IMG/VR virus record: IMGVR_UViG_3300047322_000284
Location: 1 to 40,065 of that record
Origin: a virus
Length of the DNA: 40,065 bases
Direction: 5' to 3' (one strand)
The position numbers and the translations under genes were made by a program. Every line of letters begins with the position of its first letter. The first letter of the stretch is position 1. Below the pieces are notes generated by a model that was not told the origin of the DNA, ran no database searches, and saw only the letters and a list, made by a program, of their open reading frames with translations. Positions 7,123 to 13,986 of the stretch are shown here, one piece after another.

Positions 7123-7193
7123 AAAACTAGAGTTTTCACTAACTTACAGCGCTTTACGCCTACAAATACTGGATACTTGAGGCGCTTTATAAT
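7123..7193 (+). promoter_or_regulatory. Immunity control region: inverted repeat, direct repeats and Cro promoter -10
   Basis: AAAACT (7123-7128) and AGTTTT (7131-7136) form an inverted repeat. GCGCTTTA occurs at 7149-7156 and 7182-7189, 33 bp apart. A consensus TATAAT (7188-7193), overlapping the second repeat, is the likely -10 for the Cro-like gene; no good -35 is present at normal spacing. These are candidate operators for the two switch regulators. Confidence 0.5.
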
Positions 7194-7234
7194 ACAATGG
7201 AAGCCTTAGACAAACAGGCGAAAGGAGCCGACAA

Positions 7235-7486
7235 ATGGATGCAAACGAGTTCCATCAAAAGCACGGCCGCAAGATCGTCGACCAGGTGCGCGAGAAGCTC
7301 GGCATGAGCCTGTGCTCTTGGTATCACATCAAGAACTACGCCCGCCCTGTGACGCCTGATCGCGCCGTGAAGCTCGCTATGGCAAGCGACGAGATCACGG
7401 CTGGCGACGGAATGCAGATCGTCGACCTGCTGCGTCTGCGCGATCTGCCGGCGCGCGTCGTTGGCACCGGCAAGGACGAAGCATGA
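7235..7486 (+). CDS. Cro-like regulator
   Basis: This 83-residue protein is divergent from the repressor, with AAAGGAG ahead of ATG 7235. The middle (IVDQVREKLGMSLCSWYHIKNYARPVTPDRAVKLAMA) looks like a YdaS/Cro-type helix-turn-helix, with the C-terminal part describing a regulator choosing its positions (MQIVDLLRLRDLP). It is the first gene of the main rightward early operon and overlaps the next gene by 4 bp (ATGA). The Cro assignment rests on size, HTH-like pattern and position. Confidence 0.7.
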   Translation: MDANEFHQKHGRKIVDQVREKLGMSLCSWYHIKNYARPVTPDRAVKLAMASDEITAGDGMQIVDLLRLRDLPARVVGTGKDEA

Positions 7487-7869
7487 GCAAGCCGTACACA
7501 AAGATAATGACGAACAATGGAAAGCTGTTCACGCACGCTTTCCGCACATATATGTTCAAAAAGAGTGGCGGAACGTGCGAATACTGCGGAACTGCGCTGC
7601 GCTCGCGCGATGAAATGTTCATCGATCACGTTGTTCCTCGGTCGCTTCAGGGAAGCAACGACGAGCGGAACCTGCGCGCGGCATGCGTTTCATGCAACTC
7701 GCAAAAAGGTCATAGAACGCTCGGGTACCTGCGGGCCGTTCTCCGCCTGCGTTCCACAAAACTAGAGGGGATCATCACGCCGGCTCAGCTAATGGCGCTT
7801 GAAGAACTCGGTGCGTCCCTGCCGATCCCGCCAACGTTCGTTTTTCATTTCGAGATGGATCAAGCATGA
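7483..7869 (+). CDS. HNH endonuclease
   Basis: The 128 residues contain the zinc-supported HNH fold: CEYC near residue 32, the catalytic DHVVPRS near 47, then N-L-R-A-A-C and CNSQK around 62-73. It is a stand-alone nuclease in the early operon between the Cro-like gene and the replication initiator, coupled by ATGA overlaps on both sides. It may act in DNA processing or as a free-standing mobile nuclease; the tight overlaps favour long integration into the operon. Confidence 0.85.
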   Translation: MSKPYTKIMTNNGKLFTHAFRTYMFKKSGGTCEYCGTALRSRDEMFIDHVVPRSLQGSNDERNLRAACVSCNSQKGHRTLGYLRAVLRLRSTKLEGIITPAQLMALEELGASLPIPPTFVFHFEMDQA

Positions 7870-8579
7870 GCATCATTCGATCCCCCCGCCCCGAAAGCAA
7901 TTTCTACATCCTCAACAAGAGGATCAGCGAGGATTCGCGCTTATCCTGGTCCGCCCGCGGCATGCTGATCTTCCTGCTCGGCAAGCCGGATCACTGGCGC
8001 GTCAACATCGAGGCACTTATCAACTGCACCGGCGAGTCGTGCCGGCCGGCAGGAAAGACGGCGGTCTACGCGATCATTTCCGAGCTGCTGCAAGCCGGCT
8101 ACATGACGCGCCAGAAGCACGCAGACGGAACGCTCGACTACTACGTGCACGAAGACCCGCAGAGCCCTGTGGATAAAGGCTCTGAGCCAGATTCAGGAAA
8201 CCCAAATCTGGCTAACCCAAATCTGGGTAATCAGACACTAGTAAGTACTGAGCTTAAGCAAGTATCCAGAAAGGCAGCAAAAACTAAGGACGCGGCTGCG
8301 CCGCTCGTTCTTCCGGAATGGCTCGATCCGGAATTATGGGAAGAATGGGTCCAGCACCGCAAAGAAAAGAAGAAGCCCCTGACGCCTAGCAGCGCACTGA
8401 AGACGATCGAGCAGCTCGCAGACTACCGCGCGCAAGGGGTCGATCTGAAGGCGGCGATCAATCACTCGATTGCGAACGGTTATCAGGGTATTTTTCCGCC
8501 CAATTCTAAAACATCTGGTGTATCATCTACTAAAACAAAGTCGCTAGCCGACATGGACTATTCAGAGTCTTTCTTCTAA
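7866..8579 (+). CDS. Replication initiator-like protein (lambda O / DnaD type)
   Basis: The 237-residue protein begins MSIIRSPRPESNFYILNKR, a common start of phage replication proteins. It carries an N-terminal winged helix (residues 20-85: WSARGMLIFLLGKPDHW...AVYAIISELLQAGYM), a low-complexity linker with repeated NPNL, and a C-terminal helical domain (WLDPELWEEWVQHRKEKKKPLT). It is followed by a DnaC-type loader gene, so the pair probably opens the lytic origin and recruits the host DnaB helicase. The repeat-rich linker region around 8195-8245 could include origin sequence, as in lambda O, but I cannot show iterons there. Confidence 0.75.
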   Translation: MSIIRSPRPESNFYILNKRISEDSRLSWSARGMLIFLLGKPDHWRVNIEALINCTGESCRPAGKTAVYAIISELLQAGYMTRQKHADGTLDYYVHEDPQSPVDKGSEPDSGNPNLANPNLGNQTLVSTELKQVSRKAAKTKDAAAPLVLPEWLDPELWEEWVQHRKEKKKPLTPSSALKTIEQLADYRAQGVDLKAAINHSIANGYQGIFPPNSKTSGVSSTKTKSLADMDYSESFF

Positions 8580-8615
8580 CCAGAAGTGTTGTACAAAAAC
8601 AAACGGGAACCGACG

Positions 8616-9413
8616 ATGCATGTTTTATCAACCACACTGCCAGACGAGGGATCGTGCGCAAAGCACGGTTCTTTCCCTATTCGACAGATCAATGTCGCTG
8701 AGTCTGTGATTCGAATTACGCGCTGCCCTGCCTGCTCGAAGGAAGACGCAGACCGCGAGGCAGCAGAGCGCACCGAAAAGGAGCGCGCCGAACGTCAGGC
8801 GAAGATCGAAGCGCGTCTGGAGCAAGCTGGTATCCCTGCTCTGTTCCGCGATCGCACGTTTGACAATTACGAGTTCCCGACAAGCGAACAACTGCGCGCA
8901 CGTAACCGTTTCTATACCTTCGCGCAAAACTTTGACCATCACCTGAAGCGCGGCACCGTCCTAGTCGGCATCGGCAAAGTTGGTACCGGTAAATCTCACC
9001 TTGCATGCGCGGCCGCTAACTACCTGATGGCACGCGGTCACACCGTCTACTTTACGTCCACCGCACGCTTGTTTACCAAGATTCGCGGAACATGGTCGCG
9101 CAACTCCGAGCTTACCGAAGAACAGATGCTTCGCCAGTTCGAGTCGATCGATTTGATGATCCTCGACGAGATCGGATTGCAGCGCGGAACGGATGACGAG
9201 ATCCGCACGCTGCACGAGCTGCTAGAGGCGCGACGCCTCAATTGCAAGCCCACCATCCTGCTGACAAACCTCGACGTACCGAGCCTGAAGGCGTATCTCG
9301 GCGAGCGCTTCATGGACCGCCTGAGCGAATCTGGCGTCAGCGTGAAGTTTGATTGGGAGAGCCACCGGCGCCAATCGCGCGACGTGGGCGGCCTTGATTC
9401 GGAGGCAGCATGA
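8616..9413 (+). CDS. DnaC-type helicase loader ATPase
   Basis: I chose ATG 8616, which follows a GGGA ribosome-binding site, over the GTG at 8586; it gives 265 residues. An N-terminal CPAC with an upstream Cys/His suggests a small zinc site, then a charged coiled segment. The AAA+ core follows: Walker A GKVGTGKS near 120-127, Walker B LMILDEIG near 180-187, and a sensor-like ILLTNLD near 212. It is predicted to load DnaB at the origin opened by the preceding protein. Its stop overlaps the next start (ATGA). Confidence 0.88.
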   Translation: MHVLSTTLPDEGSCAKHGSFPIRQINVAESVIRITRCPACSKEDADREAAERTEKERAERQAKIEARLEQAGIPALFRDRTFDNYEFPTSEQLRARNRFYTFAQNFDHHLKRGTVLVGIGKVGTGKSHLACAAANYLMARGHTVYFTSTARLFTKIRGTWSRNSELTEEQMLRQFESIDLMILDEIGLQRGTDDEIRTLHELLEARRLNCKPTILLTNLDVPSLKAYLGERFMDRLSESGVSVKFDWESHRRQSRDVGGLDSEAA

Positions 9414-9697
9414 TTCCAGCCCGCATCAGCGATTACCTCAGCACGCAGCCCGAGGGCGCCACCGTTCAGCAGATCGCCGACAGCATAGACATTACGGCTC
9501 AGAAGGTGCGCCAGGCACTATCGCGACTTGAAACCAGCGGCAAGGTGAAATGCAACGGCCGCCGCGATAGATCGGGCTGCATTTGGTTTAGCACGCGCGA
9601 GGATACGCCGCCAGTGTTTCGAGCGATGGAGACGCTTGCAGCGATGCAAGACGCTTGCCGTGCGCGATTGATGGCTAACCAACTGGAGGCGGTATGA
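9410..9697 (+). CDS. Small winged-helix protein, 95 aa
   Basis: A compact winged helix is visible (MIPARISDYLSTQPEGAT, then VQQIADSIDITAQKVRQALS and a wing ending SGCIWFS). It is a probable DNA-binding early regulator or replication accessory, coupled by ATGA overlaps to the helicase loader before it and to a 29-residue ORF after it. The target is unknown. Confidence 0.7.
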   Translation: MIPARISDYLSTQPEGATVQQIADSIDITAQKVRQALSRLETSGKVKCNGRRDRSGCIWFSTREDTPPVFRAMETLAAMQDACRARLMANQLEAV

Positions 9698-9783
9698 GTC
9701 CCGCCCTGTACTGGTGGCTGTTCTTCAACGTCATGGCGAGATCATGGAATCCGCCGAAACGCGAGCAAAAGGAGGAAGTATGA
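9694..9783 (+). CDS. 29-residue hydrophobic peptide
   Basis: ATG 9694 has GGAGG five bases upstream and overlaps the preceding stop; TGA 9781-9783 overlaps the next start. The peptide MSPALYWWLFFNVMARSW is hydrophobic at the N-terminus and charged at the C-terminus. The double overlap and good ribosome-binding site argue for translation. The function is unknown. Confidence 0.45.
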   Translation: MSPALYWWLFFNVMARSWNPPKREQKEEV

Positions 9784-9977
9784 CCGTCACATTGATTTTT
9801 ACTGCGTTCATATTCGTCGCCGAAGGGATGCCCGCAGGACAGTATGCTCGCGCATCCGTTCACACCGAGCACGACTATCCATCAGTTGCAGCTTGTCAGA
9901 AAGCCGCGGAGATAGCAAAAGCGCAATACACATCGCGCGGCTATCTTGCTGACGCTACATGCCTGAAAGTCGAATGA
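9780..9977 (+). CDS. Small protein with signal-like N-terminus, 65 aa
   Basis: It starts at ATG 9780 after AAGGAGG. The first 20 residues (MTVTLIFTAFIFVAEGMPAG) look like a membrane anchor or signal sequence. The rest is soluble with two Cys (AACQKA and ATCLKVE) that could form a disulfide if exported. Both ends overlap neighbours by 4 bp. The layout suggests a periplasmic or membrane-attached phage protein; no family is assigned. Confidence 0.6.
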   Translation: MTVTLIFTAFIFVAEGMPAGQYARASVHTEHDYPSVAACQKAAEIAKAQYTSRGYLADATCLKVE

Positions 9978-10207
9978 CGAAGCCGTTACGCCAGCATGAA
10001 TACGGCGACCCACTAAAAATACTAATAGCGCGCGAGGAATCCACATGTCGGGGCTGCATTTGGGAAATCGGCAAGATCACGTTTTTGGACCGCTCACTTT
10101 GCGCAAAGCTGCGCGTGATGAGCAGGCGCTGCCCGGAGTACCGTTGTTCCGAAGCATGGAGGCAGCGCTATCGTTCGCTTTCAACTGGCGGGCAACGTCA
10201 GGAGTAA
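9974..10207 (+). CDS. Small cysteine-rich protein, 77 aa
   Basis: ATG 9974 overlaps the previous stop (ATGA). The protein has CRGC near residue 29 and further Cys in DRSLCAKLR and CPEYRC, a spacing consistent with a zinc-binding module. It overlaps the next gene's probable start by about 50 bp in another frame. Short zinc-finger-like proteins of this type are frequent in beta-proteobacterial phage early regions. The function is unknown. Confidence 0.55.
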   Translation: MTKPLRQHEYGDPLKILIAREESTCRGCIWEIGKITFLDRSLCAKLRVMSRRCPEYRCSEAWRQRYRSLSTGGQRQE

Positions 10208-10647
10208 AGGCGAGCGAGATCAAGGAATTCGTCGGCAAGGAAGGCGGCATGATCCTGTCAGCGAGCGAGAAACGAGCGCAGGCGCGGCTGATCCTCGACG
10301 TGATCGAGTCGCATACCAACCTGGATCAACGAGCGCTCCTGGATGCCGAATACGGCGGCGAGAACGGCGAGCGACACGCGGCGATCGGTCGGCTCGAACA
10401 TCTGTTCGCCGGCATCGTGCGCAATCGGGCCGTCATTCGCCTGATGCTGATGCGCGAGTTCGTGTACGGCGCGCACTACTGCCCTTCTGCGCAGCACATA
10501 GCCGACGAGTGCGGAGTAAGCCGAAGCACCGCATACAACGCAGCGGCGAAGATCGGGCCGGCCATCGCAGAGCTGCGCCAGGCGACGCACGAGAAGTTAC
10601 GACCGACGTTCGAGCGCCGTGGATGGATCAATAGGGAGGAAGCATGA
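10156..10647 (+). CDS. HTH protein, possible antitermination/late regulator
   Basis: The open frame extends to 10045, but its first 37 codons overlap the preceding Cys-rich gene, so I place the start at ATG 10156 (MEAALSFAFNWRATSG), giving 163 residues. A helical body is followed by a sigma-region-4-like helix-turn-helix (SAQHIADECGVSRSTAYNAA). It overlaps the next gene by ATGA. A Q-like or transcriptional role is possible because of the HTH near the end; this is inference. Confidence 0.6.
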   Translation: MEAALSFAFNWRATSGVKASEIKEFVGKEGGMILSASEKRAQARLILDVIESHTNLDQRALLDAEYGGENGERHAAIGRLEHLFAGIVRNRAVIRLMLMREFVYGAHYCPSAQHIADECGVSRSTAYNAAAKIGPAIAELRQATHEKLRPTFERRGWINREEA

Positions 10648-10922
10648 CAAGCGACGAAATGAACAAACTTGAAGATCAACTTGAGCGCGATGCGCGCGAC
10701 GCCGCCCGCTATCGCTGGTTGTGCGCCACGATGCAGAGCGCCAAAGGCAGCGCGCATCTTGTGGTGAACGAGGAAGCCGCCTACTACGATGAAGTTCCGG
10801 AGGGCGCGGAAGTTCGCTTGCAGTGGTATCCCGACACTCCAATCGGCTTCTACATATTCGAGGCCAGCACAATTGACGAGGCAATCGACGCCGCGATGAA
10901 CGCCGACTACGGGCGAAAGTAG
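10644..10922 (+). CDS. Hypothetical phage protein, 92 aa
   Basis: The start overlaps the previous stop. The protein (MTSDEMNKLEDQLERDARDA...DEAIDAAMNADYGRK) is acidic, has the ARDAARYRWLCA segment seen in many small phage proteins that link to varied C-termini, and ends with DEAIDAAM, a frequent ending of the same group. The function is unknown. It is the last gene before operator-promoter site 2. Confidence 0.7.
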   Translation: MTSDEMNKLEDQLERDARDAARYRWLCATMQSAKGSAHLVVNEEAAYYDEVPEGAEVRLQWYPDTPIGFYIFEASTIDEAIDAAMNADYGRK

Positions 10923-10952
10923 GCTGCCGCACAAATAAATTGGCGAAAATGC

Positions 10953-10981
10953 TTGCGCTGCTAATACAGCGCGAGTATTAT
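10953..10981 (+). promoter_or_regulatory. Promoter with embedded inverted-repeat operator (site 2)
   Basis: TTGCGC (10953-10958), a 17-bp spacer and TATTAT (10976-10981), with TAATACAGCGCGAGTATTA at 10962-10980 inside. The leader after it contains GCAGCACACACAA and AGAAGGAAAC, both repeated in the leader after site 3. It drives the 11028 gene and probably the recombination module. Confidence 0.75.
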
Positions 10982-11027
10982 TCTAATCAGCAGCACACAC
11001 AACAACAACCCAGAAGGAAACATCGAA

Positions 11028-11417
11028 ATGAAAGCGCAAACCTTGGCCCGCAACGGCTTATTACGCAGTATCGAAGCCTTCCGCCCGCAACAAGCTCCTG
11101 TTGCGCGTAAAAATTTGCCCGCAATGGATACACTGGCTGCTTCAGTGCCTAAGTCAGTATTCATGCAGGAACTGCGCAAGGCCGGCGACGAGCACCTTTG
11201 CCCTGTCGCCGAACTGATCGAACTCCATCGTCAGGTGCAGATCGCGGAGAAGGTGCCGGACATGTACGCCCTTCTGATGAATTTCGATCTCGAATGGCGT
11301 CGCTTTTCATCGATGTTTCCTGAAGCCGCCGCCGATGGCTGGCTCTCCCTCCTTGTGAACCGTGCGCGCGTACTGCGCGATGAAATCGACGAGATAAGCC
11401 ATGCGGGCCGCGCTTGA
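11028..11417 (+). CDS. Hypothetical protein, 129 aa, behind operator site 2
   Basis: It starts at ATG 11028 after AGAAGGA. An N-terminal basic segment (MKAQTLARNGLLRSIEAF) precedes a helical body containing WRRFSSMFPEAAADGWLSLL. No domain is recognised. Being first behind a promoter that may be controlled by a common repressor, it is expressed together with the following ERF recombination genes. Confidence 0.65.
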   Translation: MKAQTLARNGLLRSIEAFRPQQAPVARKNLPAMDTLAASVPKSVFMQELRKAGDEHLCPVAELIELHRQVQIAEKVPDMYALLMNFDLEWRRFSSMFPEAAADGWLSLLVNRARVLRDEIDEISHAGRA

Positions 11418-11481
11418 TTGGGTTTTCTTCGCCGCCCTGCTCGCTTGGTTCCTATGGGCTACACAGCCGGGGTGGCAATGA
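11401..11481 (+). CDS. 26-residue membrane peptide
   Basis: ATG 11401 to TGA 11481 encodes MRAALDWVFFAALLAWFLWA plus a short tail, a single transmembrane helix. It overlaps the end of the 129-residue gene and its stop overlaps the next ATG (ATGA). The linkage is tight, but the ribosome-binding site is weak. Confidence 0.4.
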   Translation: MRAALDWVFFAALLAWFLWATQPGWQ

Positions 11482-11600
11482 GCGACGACAACGGCCAGCA
11501 GCAAATCGAACACGACGAACAGCAGCTCTACGAATTGGAGAACGAGCATGAGCAACCAAGCACCCCACGTGTATTCGGCGATCTGCCGTGTGATCTTTGA
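11478..11600 (+). CDS. 40-residue Gln/Glu-rich ORF
   Basis: ATG 11478 overlaps the preceding stop. The product (MSDDNGQQQIEHDEQQLYEL...) is very polar and acidic and has no fold signature. Its last 50 bases overlap the ERF gene in another frame, so it may only serve to couple translation to ERF. Weak support. Confidence 0.35.
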   Translation: MSDDNGQQQIEHDEQQLYELENEHEQPSTPRVFGDLPCDL

Positions 11601-12189
11601 TCTGTCGCACGAAGGCATCGCAAAGAACAACCGCAACCAGCAGCAGGGCTACAACTTCCGCGGCATCGATGACGTCTACAACGTCCTGTCGCCCCTGCTC
11701 GCCCGACATGAACTCTGTGTTCTGCCCCGCGTCATCAGCCGGGAAGTGACCGAGAAAACCAACGCGAAGGGAACGACGCTCTTTTACACCGTCGTCCACG
11801 TTGAATTTGACTTCGTGAGCGCAGTAGACGGCAGCAAGCACACGGTCGCGACTGTCGGCGAAGCGATGGATTCGGGCGACAAGAGCAGCAACAAGGCCAT
11901 GAGCGCCGCATACAAGTATGCCGCTTTCCAAGCGTTCGCGATCCCGACCGAAGGCGACAACGACGCCGACGCGACGACGCATGAAGTCGCAACGCGCAGC
12001 GCACCGCCCGCCATGCCGGAAAGCGAGCTCGTCGACTGCTTGACGGCGCTGAACGACGCCGACGATCTGGAATCGCTCAAGGGCATTTTCGGCGGCGCAT
12101 GGAAGCGTGCAACGCAGGAGCAGAAGGCGCGACTCCAGAAGAAATACGACGAGCGCAAGGCCGCTCTCTCTGAACCCACCCCCGCATAA
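11548..12189 (+). CDS. erf: ERF-family single-strand annealing protein
   Basis: The 213-residue protein has the ERF signature: MSNQAPHVYSAICRVIFDLS, the hallmark GYNFRGIDDVYNVLSPLL near residue 35, and GEAMDSGDKSSNKAMSAAYKYA near 105-126. The C-terminal third is variable and helical. ERF proteins form rings that anneal complementary strands and can circularise terminally redundant phage DNA, which suits a headful-packaging phage that becomes a circle. The start has GGAG seven bases upstream. An HNH gene and SSB follow. Confidence 0.9.
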   Translation: MSNQAPHVYSAICRVIFDLSHEGIAKNNRNQQQGYNFRGIDDVYNVLSPLLARHELCVLPRVISREVTEKTNAKGTTLFYTVVHVEFDFVSAVDGSKHTVATVGEAMDSGDKSSNKAMSAAYKYAAFQAFAIPTEGDNDADATTHEVATRSAPPAMPESELVDCLTALNDADDLESLKGIFGGAWKRATQEQKARLQKKYDERKAALSEPTPA

Positions 12190-12198
12190 GGACGCGAA

Positions 12199-12699
12199 AT
12201 GGCATCAGTCAGCCCGGAGTTATTGATACGGCTCTACGTCGATGAGCGCAAAAGCATCAAGGACATCGCCTCGATCGTCGGGATGAACTACTCCGCGACC
12301 AGAAAACTCCTCATCGACTCCGGGGTTCCGATGCGAACCGTCCGAGAAGGACAGGTTGCCGCATCACACAAGCTTGGCACCCACCTGAAGGGGAAAAAGC
12401 GAGTCTTTACTGCAGATTGGCGCGCAAACATCTCCAAATCCGCAAGGCGCCGCGGAGAGGAAACAGCAAAAGGCGTGAGTGAGAAAACGGGCGGGTACGT
12501 CGAGTACACGCGAGGGCCGCACAAAGGACGATCAGTTCACGTAGTAACGATGGAGTCGATTATTGGGCGTCCATTGATGCCGAACGAAGTTGTTCACCAC
12601 ATCGACGGCGATAAGCACAACAACGACCCTGAAAATCTTCAACTGATGACGAGATCGGCTCATACGCGCCTGCATCGTCAAGAACACAAGGAACATTGA
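12199..12699 (+). CDS. HNH homing-type endonuclease with N-terminal HTH
   Basis: The 166 residues carry an N-terminal helix-turn-helix ([20 protein letters not shown], about 18-38) and a C-terminal HNH of the phage homing type ([20 protein letters not shown], then TRSAHTRLH). This architecture is known from free-standing homing endonucleases. It sits between erf and ssb with only 9 bp and 1 bp gaps, so it is probably an insertion into a recombination cassette. Confidence 0.85.
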   Translation: MASVSPELLIRLYVDERKSIKDIASIVGMNYSATRKLLIDSGVPMRTVREGQVAASHKLGTHLKGKKRVFTADWRANISKSARRRGEETAKGVSEKTGGYVEYTRGPHKGRSVHVVTMESIIGRPLMPNEVVHHIDGDKHNNDPENLQLMTRSAHTRLHRQEHKEH

Positions 12700-12700
12700 T

Positions 12701-13129
12701 ATGGCATCACTGAACAAGGTCCACCTAATCGGCAATCTCGGCGCCGACCCCGAGGCGAAGTATCTGCCGAGCGGCGATGCAGTCGCAAATATCCGCATCG
12801 CCACGACCGACAAGTACAAGGACAAGGCAAGCGGCGAATGGAAGGAAACGACCGAATGGCATCGCATCGCCTTCTTCGGAAAGCTCGCTGAGATCGTCAC
12901 GCAATATCTGAAGAAAGGTTCGGCGGTCTATATCGAAGGAAAGATCCGCACGCGCAAATGGACGGACAAGGAAGGCGTCGAGAAGTACTCGACTGAGATC
13001 GTTGCCGACCAAATGCAGATGCTTGGCGGCCGCGGTGACGGTGCATCGCAGACGCAGCAGAAGCCCGCACGCCAGCAGCAGCGCCAGGCGGCACCGGCCG
13101 AATCGATCGACGATGAAATTCCTTTCTAG
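12701..13129 (+). CDS. ssb: Single-stranded DNA-binding protein
   Basis: A clear SSB: OB-fold start [20 protein letters not shown], then [14 protein letters not shown] and [16 protein letters not shown] Gln/Ala-rich linker is followed by the acidic tip DDEIPF, which recruits host repair and replication proteins. Its 142 residues are the normal length for a phage SSB. It protects single strands during replication and works with the ERF annealase encoded two genes before it. Confidence 0.95.
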   Translation: MASLNKVHLIGNLGADPEAKYLPSGDAVANIRIATTDKYKDKASGEWKETTEWHRIAFFGKLAEIVTQYLKKGSAVYIEGKIRTRKWTDKEGVEKYSTEIVADQMQMLGGRGDGASQTQQKPARQQQRQAAPAESIDDEIPF

Positions 13130-13140
13130 GCAACAACAAC

Positions 13141-13166
13141 GCGCCGCTAGCACGCTCTAGCGGCGC
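13141..13166. other. Perfect 10-bp stem hairpin after ssb
   Basis: GCGCCGCTAG (13141-13150) pairs perfectly with CTAGCGGCGC (13157-13166) around six bases. No T run follows on either strand, so it is more likely an RNA-stabilising or processing hairpin than a full terminator. Confidence 0.6.
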
Positions 13167-13181
13167 ACCAAGGGGAACAGC

Positions 13182-13412
13182 ATGGAGGCGATGAGTGATT
13201 GGTTTGAGAGGCAAATTAGGCCCGTTCACATCGGCGTGTACGAAGTCCGCGTGAAGGCGAACGGAAAGATAGTGCGGTGGTACAGCTACTGGAACGGGAC
13301 GTTTTGGGGCATGTCGTCTAACACACCGGGCGCAGCAAATGTGCTGCGTGAGACGCCGAGCGATGCAGCAGAGCACGCAGGCGGGTTCGAATGGAGAGGA
13401 ATCAAGAAATGA
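13182..13412 (+). CDS. Hypothetical protein, 76 aa
   Basis: ATG 13182 follows AGGGGAAC. The protein (MEAMSDWFERQIRPVHIGVYEVR...) is a small beta-rich domain with many aromatics (WYSYWNGTFWG). Similar short proteins occur in beta-proteobacterial phages; no function is known. Its stop overlaps the next ATG. Confidence 0.65.
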   Translation: MEAMSDWFERQIRPVHIGVYEVRVKANGKIVRWYSYWNGTFWGMSSNTPGAANVLRETPSDAAEHAGGFEWRGIKK

Positions 13413-13708
13413 GCACGAAACACACGCCGGGACCGTGGTTCTACACCGGAAAGCACCACGACTGCGAAGTTCGTTACGTCGGACGCAACCGAGAAGATCG
13501 TTTCGACACGGAGATTGCGACCCTGTACCTCGGTAAGGGCGAAGAGCAAATAGCCAACGCCAACCTGATCGCCGCCGCGCCTGAGTTGCTGGCAGCGCTG
13601 CAAGAGGTTTTTGTGATCGGCGACACGCTCGTGTCGGACGTGTACGGATACGAGTTCAAAGAAAAGGCGCGCGCCGCAATCGCCAAAGCAACCGGAGAGC
13701 AATCATGA
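13409..13708 (+). CDS. Hypothetical phage protein of the MSTKHTPGPW type, 99 aa
   Basis: I place the start at ATG 13409 (ATGA overlap), not the upstream in-frame start. The MSTKHTPGPW opening and the NANLIAAAPELLAALQE segment define a very widespread small phage protein group of unknown function. The C-terminal helix reads FKEKARAAIAKATG. It is coupled to both neighbours. Confidence 0.8.
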   Translation: MSTKHTPGPWFYTGKHHDCEVRYVGRNREDRFDTEIATLYLGKGEEQIANANLIAAAPELLAALQEVFVIGDTLVSDVYGYEFKEKARAAIAKATGEQS

Positions 13709-13896
13709 GCCAGTTAGACAACACCCTGCCCGTCATCATCGTACCGCTTTCGCACATCCGCGAGCAGATCCGCATCGCAGAGATCGACATTGCAGAGGCG
13801 ACCATGAGACGCGACGCCCTGCGCCTGATCCTCGATCTGCGCGAGATCCCGAATCGTAATCGCACGAACGAAATCATAGCGAAATTTTATGCGTGA
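13705..13896 (+). CDS. Hypothetical protein, 63 aa
   Basis: ATGA overlap with the preceding gene. It is a mostly helical small protein (SHIREQIRIAEIDIAEATMR) with no known domain. The gene ends two bases before a degenerate pair of the TAATAC operator. Confidence 0.6.
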   Translation: MSQLDNTLPVIIVPLSHIREQIRIAEIDIAEATMRRDALRLILDLREIPNRNRTNEIIAKFYA

Positions 13897-13897
13897 C

Positions 13898-13957
13898 TAA
13901 TACGCCGCAAGCTTTATTTCGTGGCAATATGCTAGAACCGATACGCCAGATGCTTTA
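13898..13957 (+). promoter_or_regulatory. Two degenerate copies of the 19-bp operator ahead of the Gp157-like gene
   Basis: TAATACGCCGCAAGCTTTA (13898-13916) and CGATACGCCAGATGCTTTA (13939-13957) resemble the promoter-embedded repeat (about 15 of 19 positions for the first) and are 41 bp apart. GCCAGA and TCTGGC around the second also make a hairpin. The -35/-10 match is poor, so promoter activity is uncertain. Confidence 0.4.
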
Positions 13958-13986
13958 TCTCTGGCGATGACAACAAGGAGCCGGTA

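Noticed and set aside
8195-8245. Lytic origin iterons inside the O-like gene
   Set aside because: The AACCCAAATCTGG-like repeats encode the NPNL linker, but only two to three short copies exist and no AT-rich unwinding region can be shown; the idea remains open without support.
10045-10155. Upstream extension of the HTH protein
   Set aside because: It overlaps the Cys-rich gene in another frame and lacks a ribosome-binding site; the later ATG fits better.
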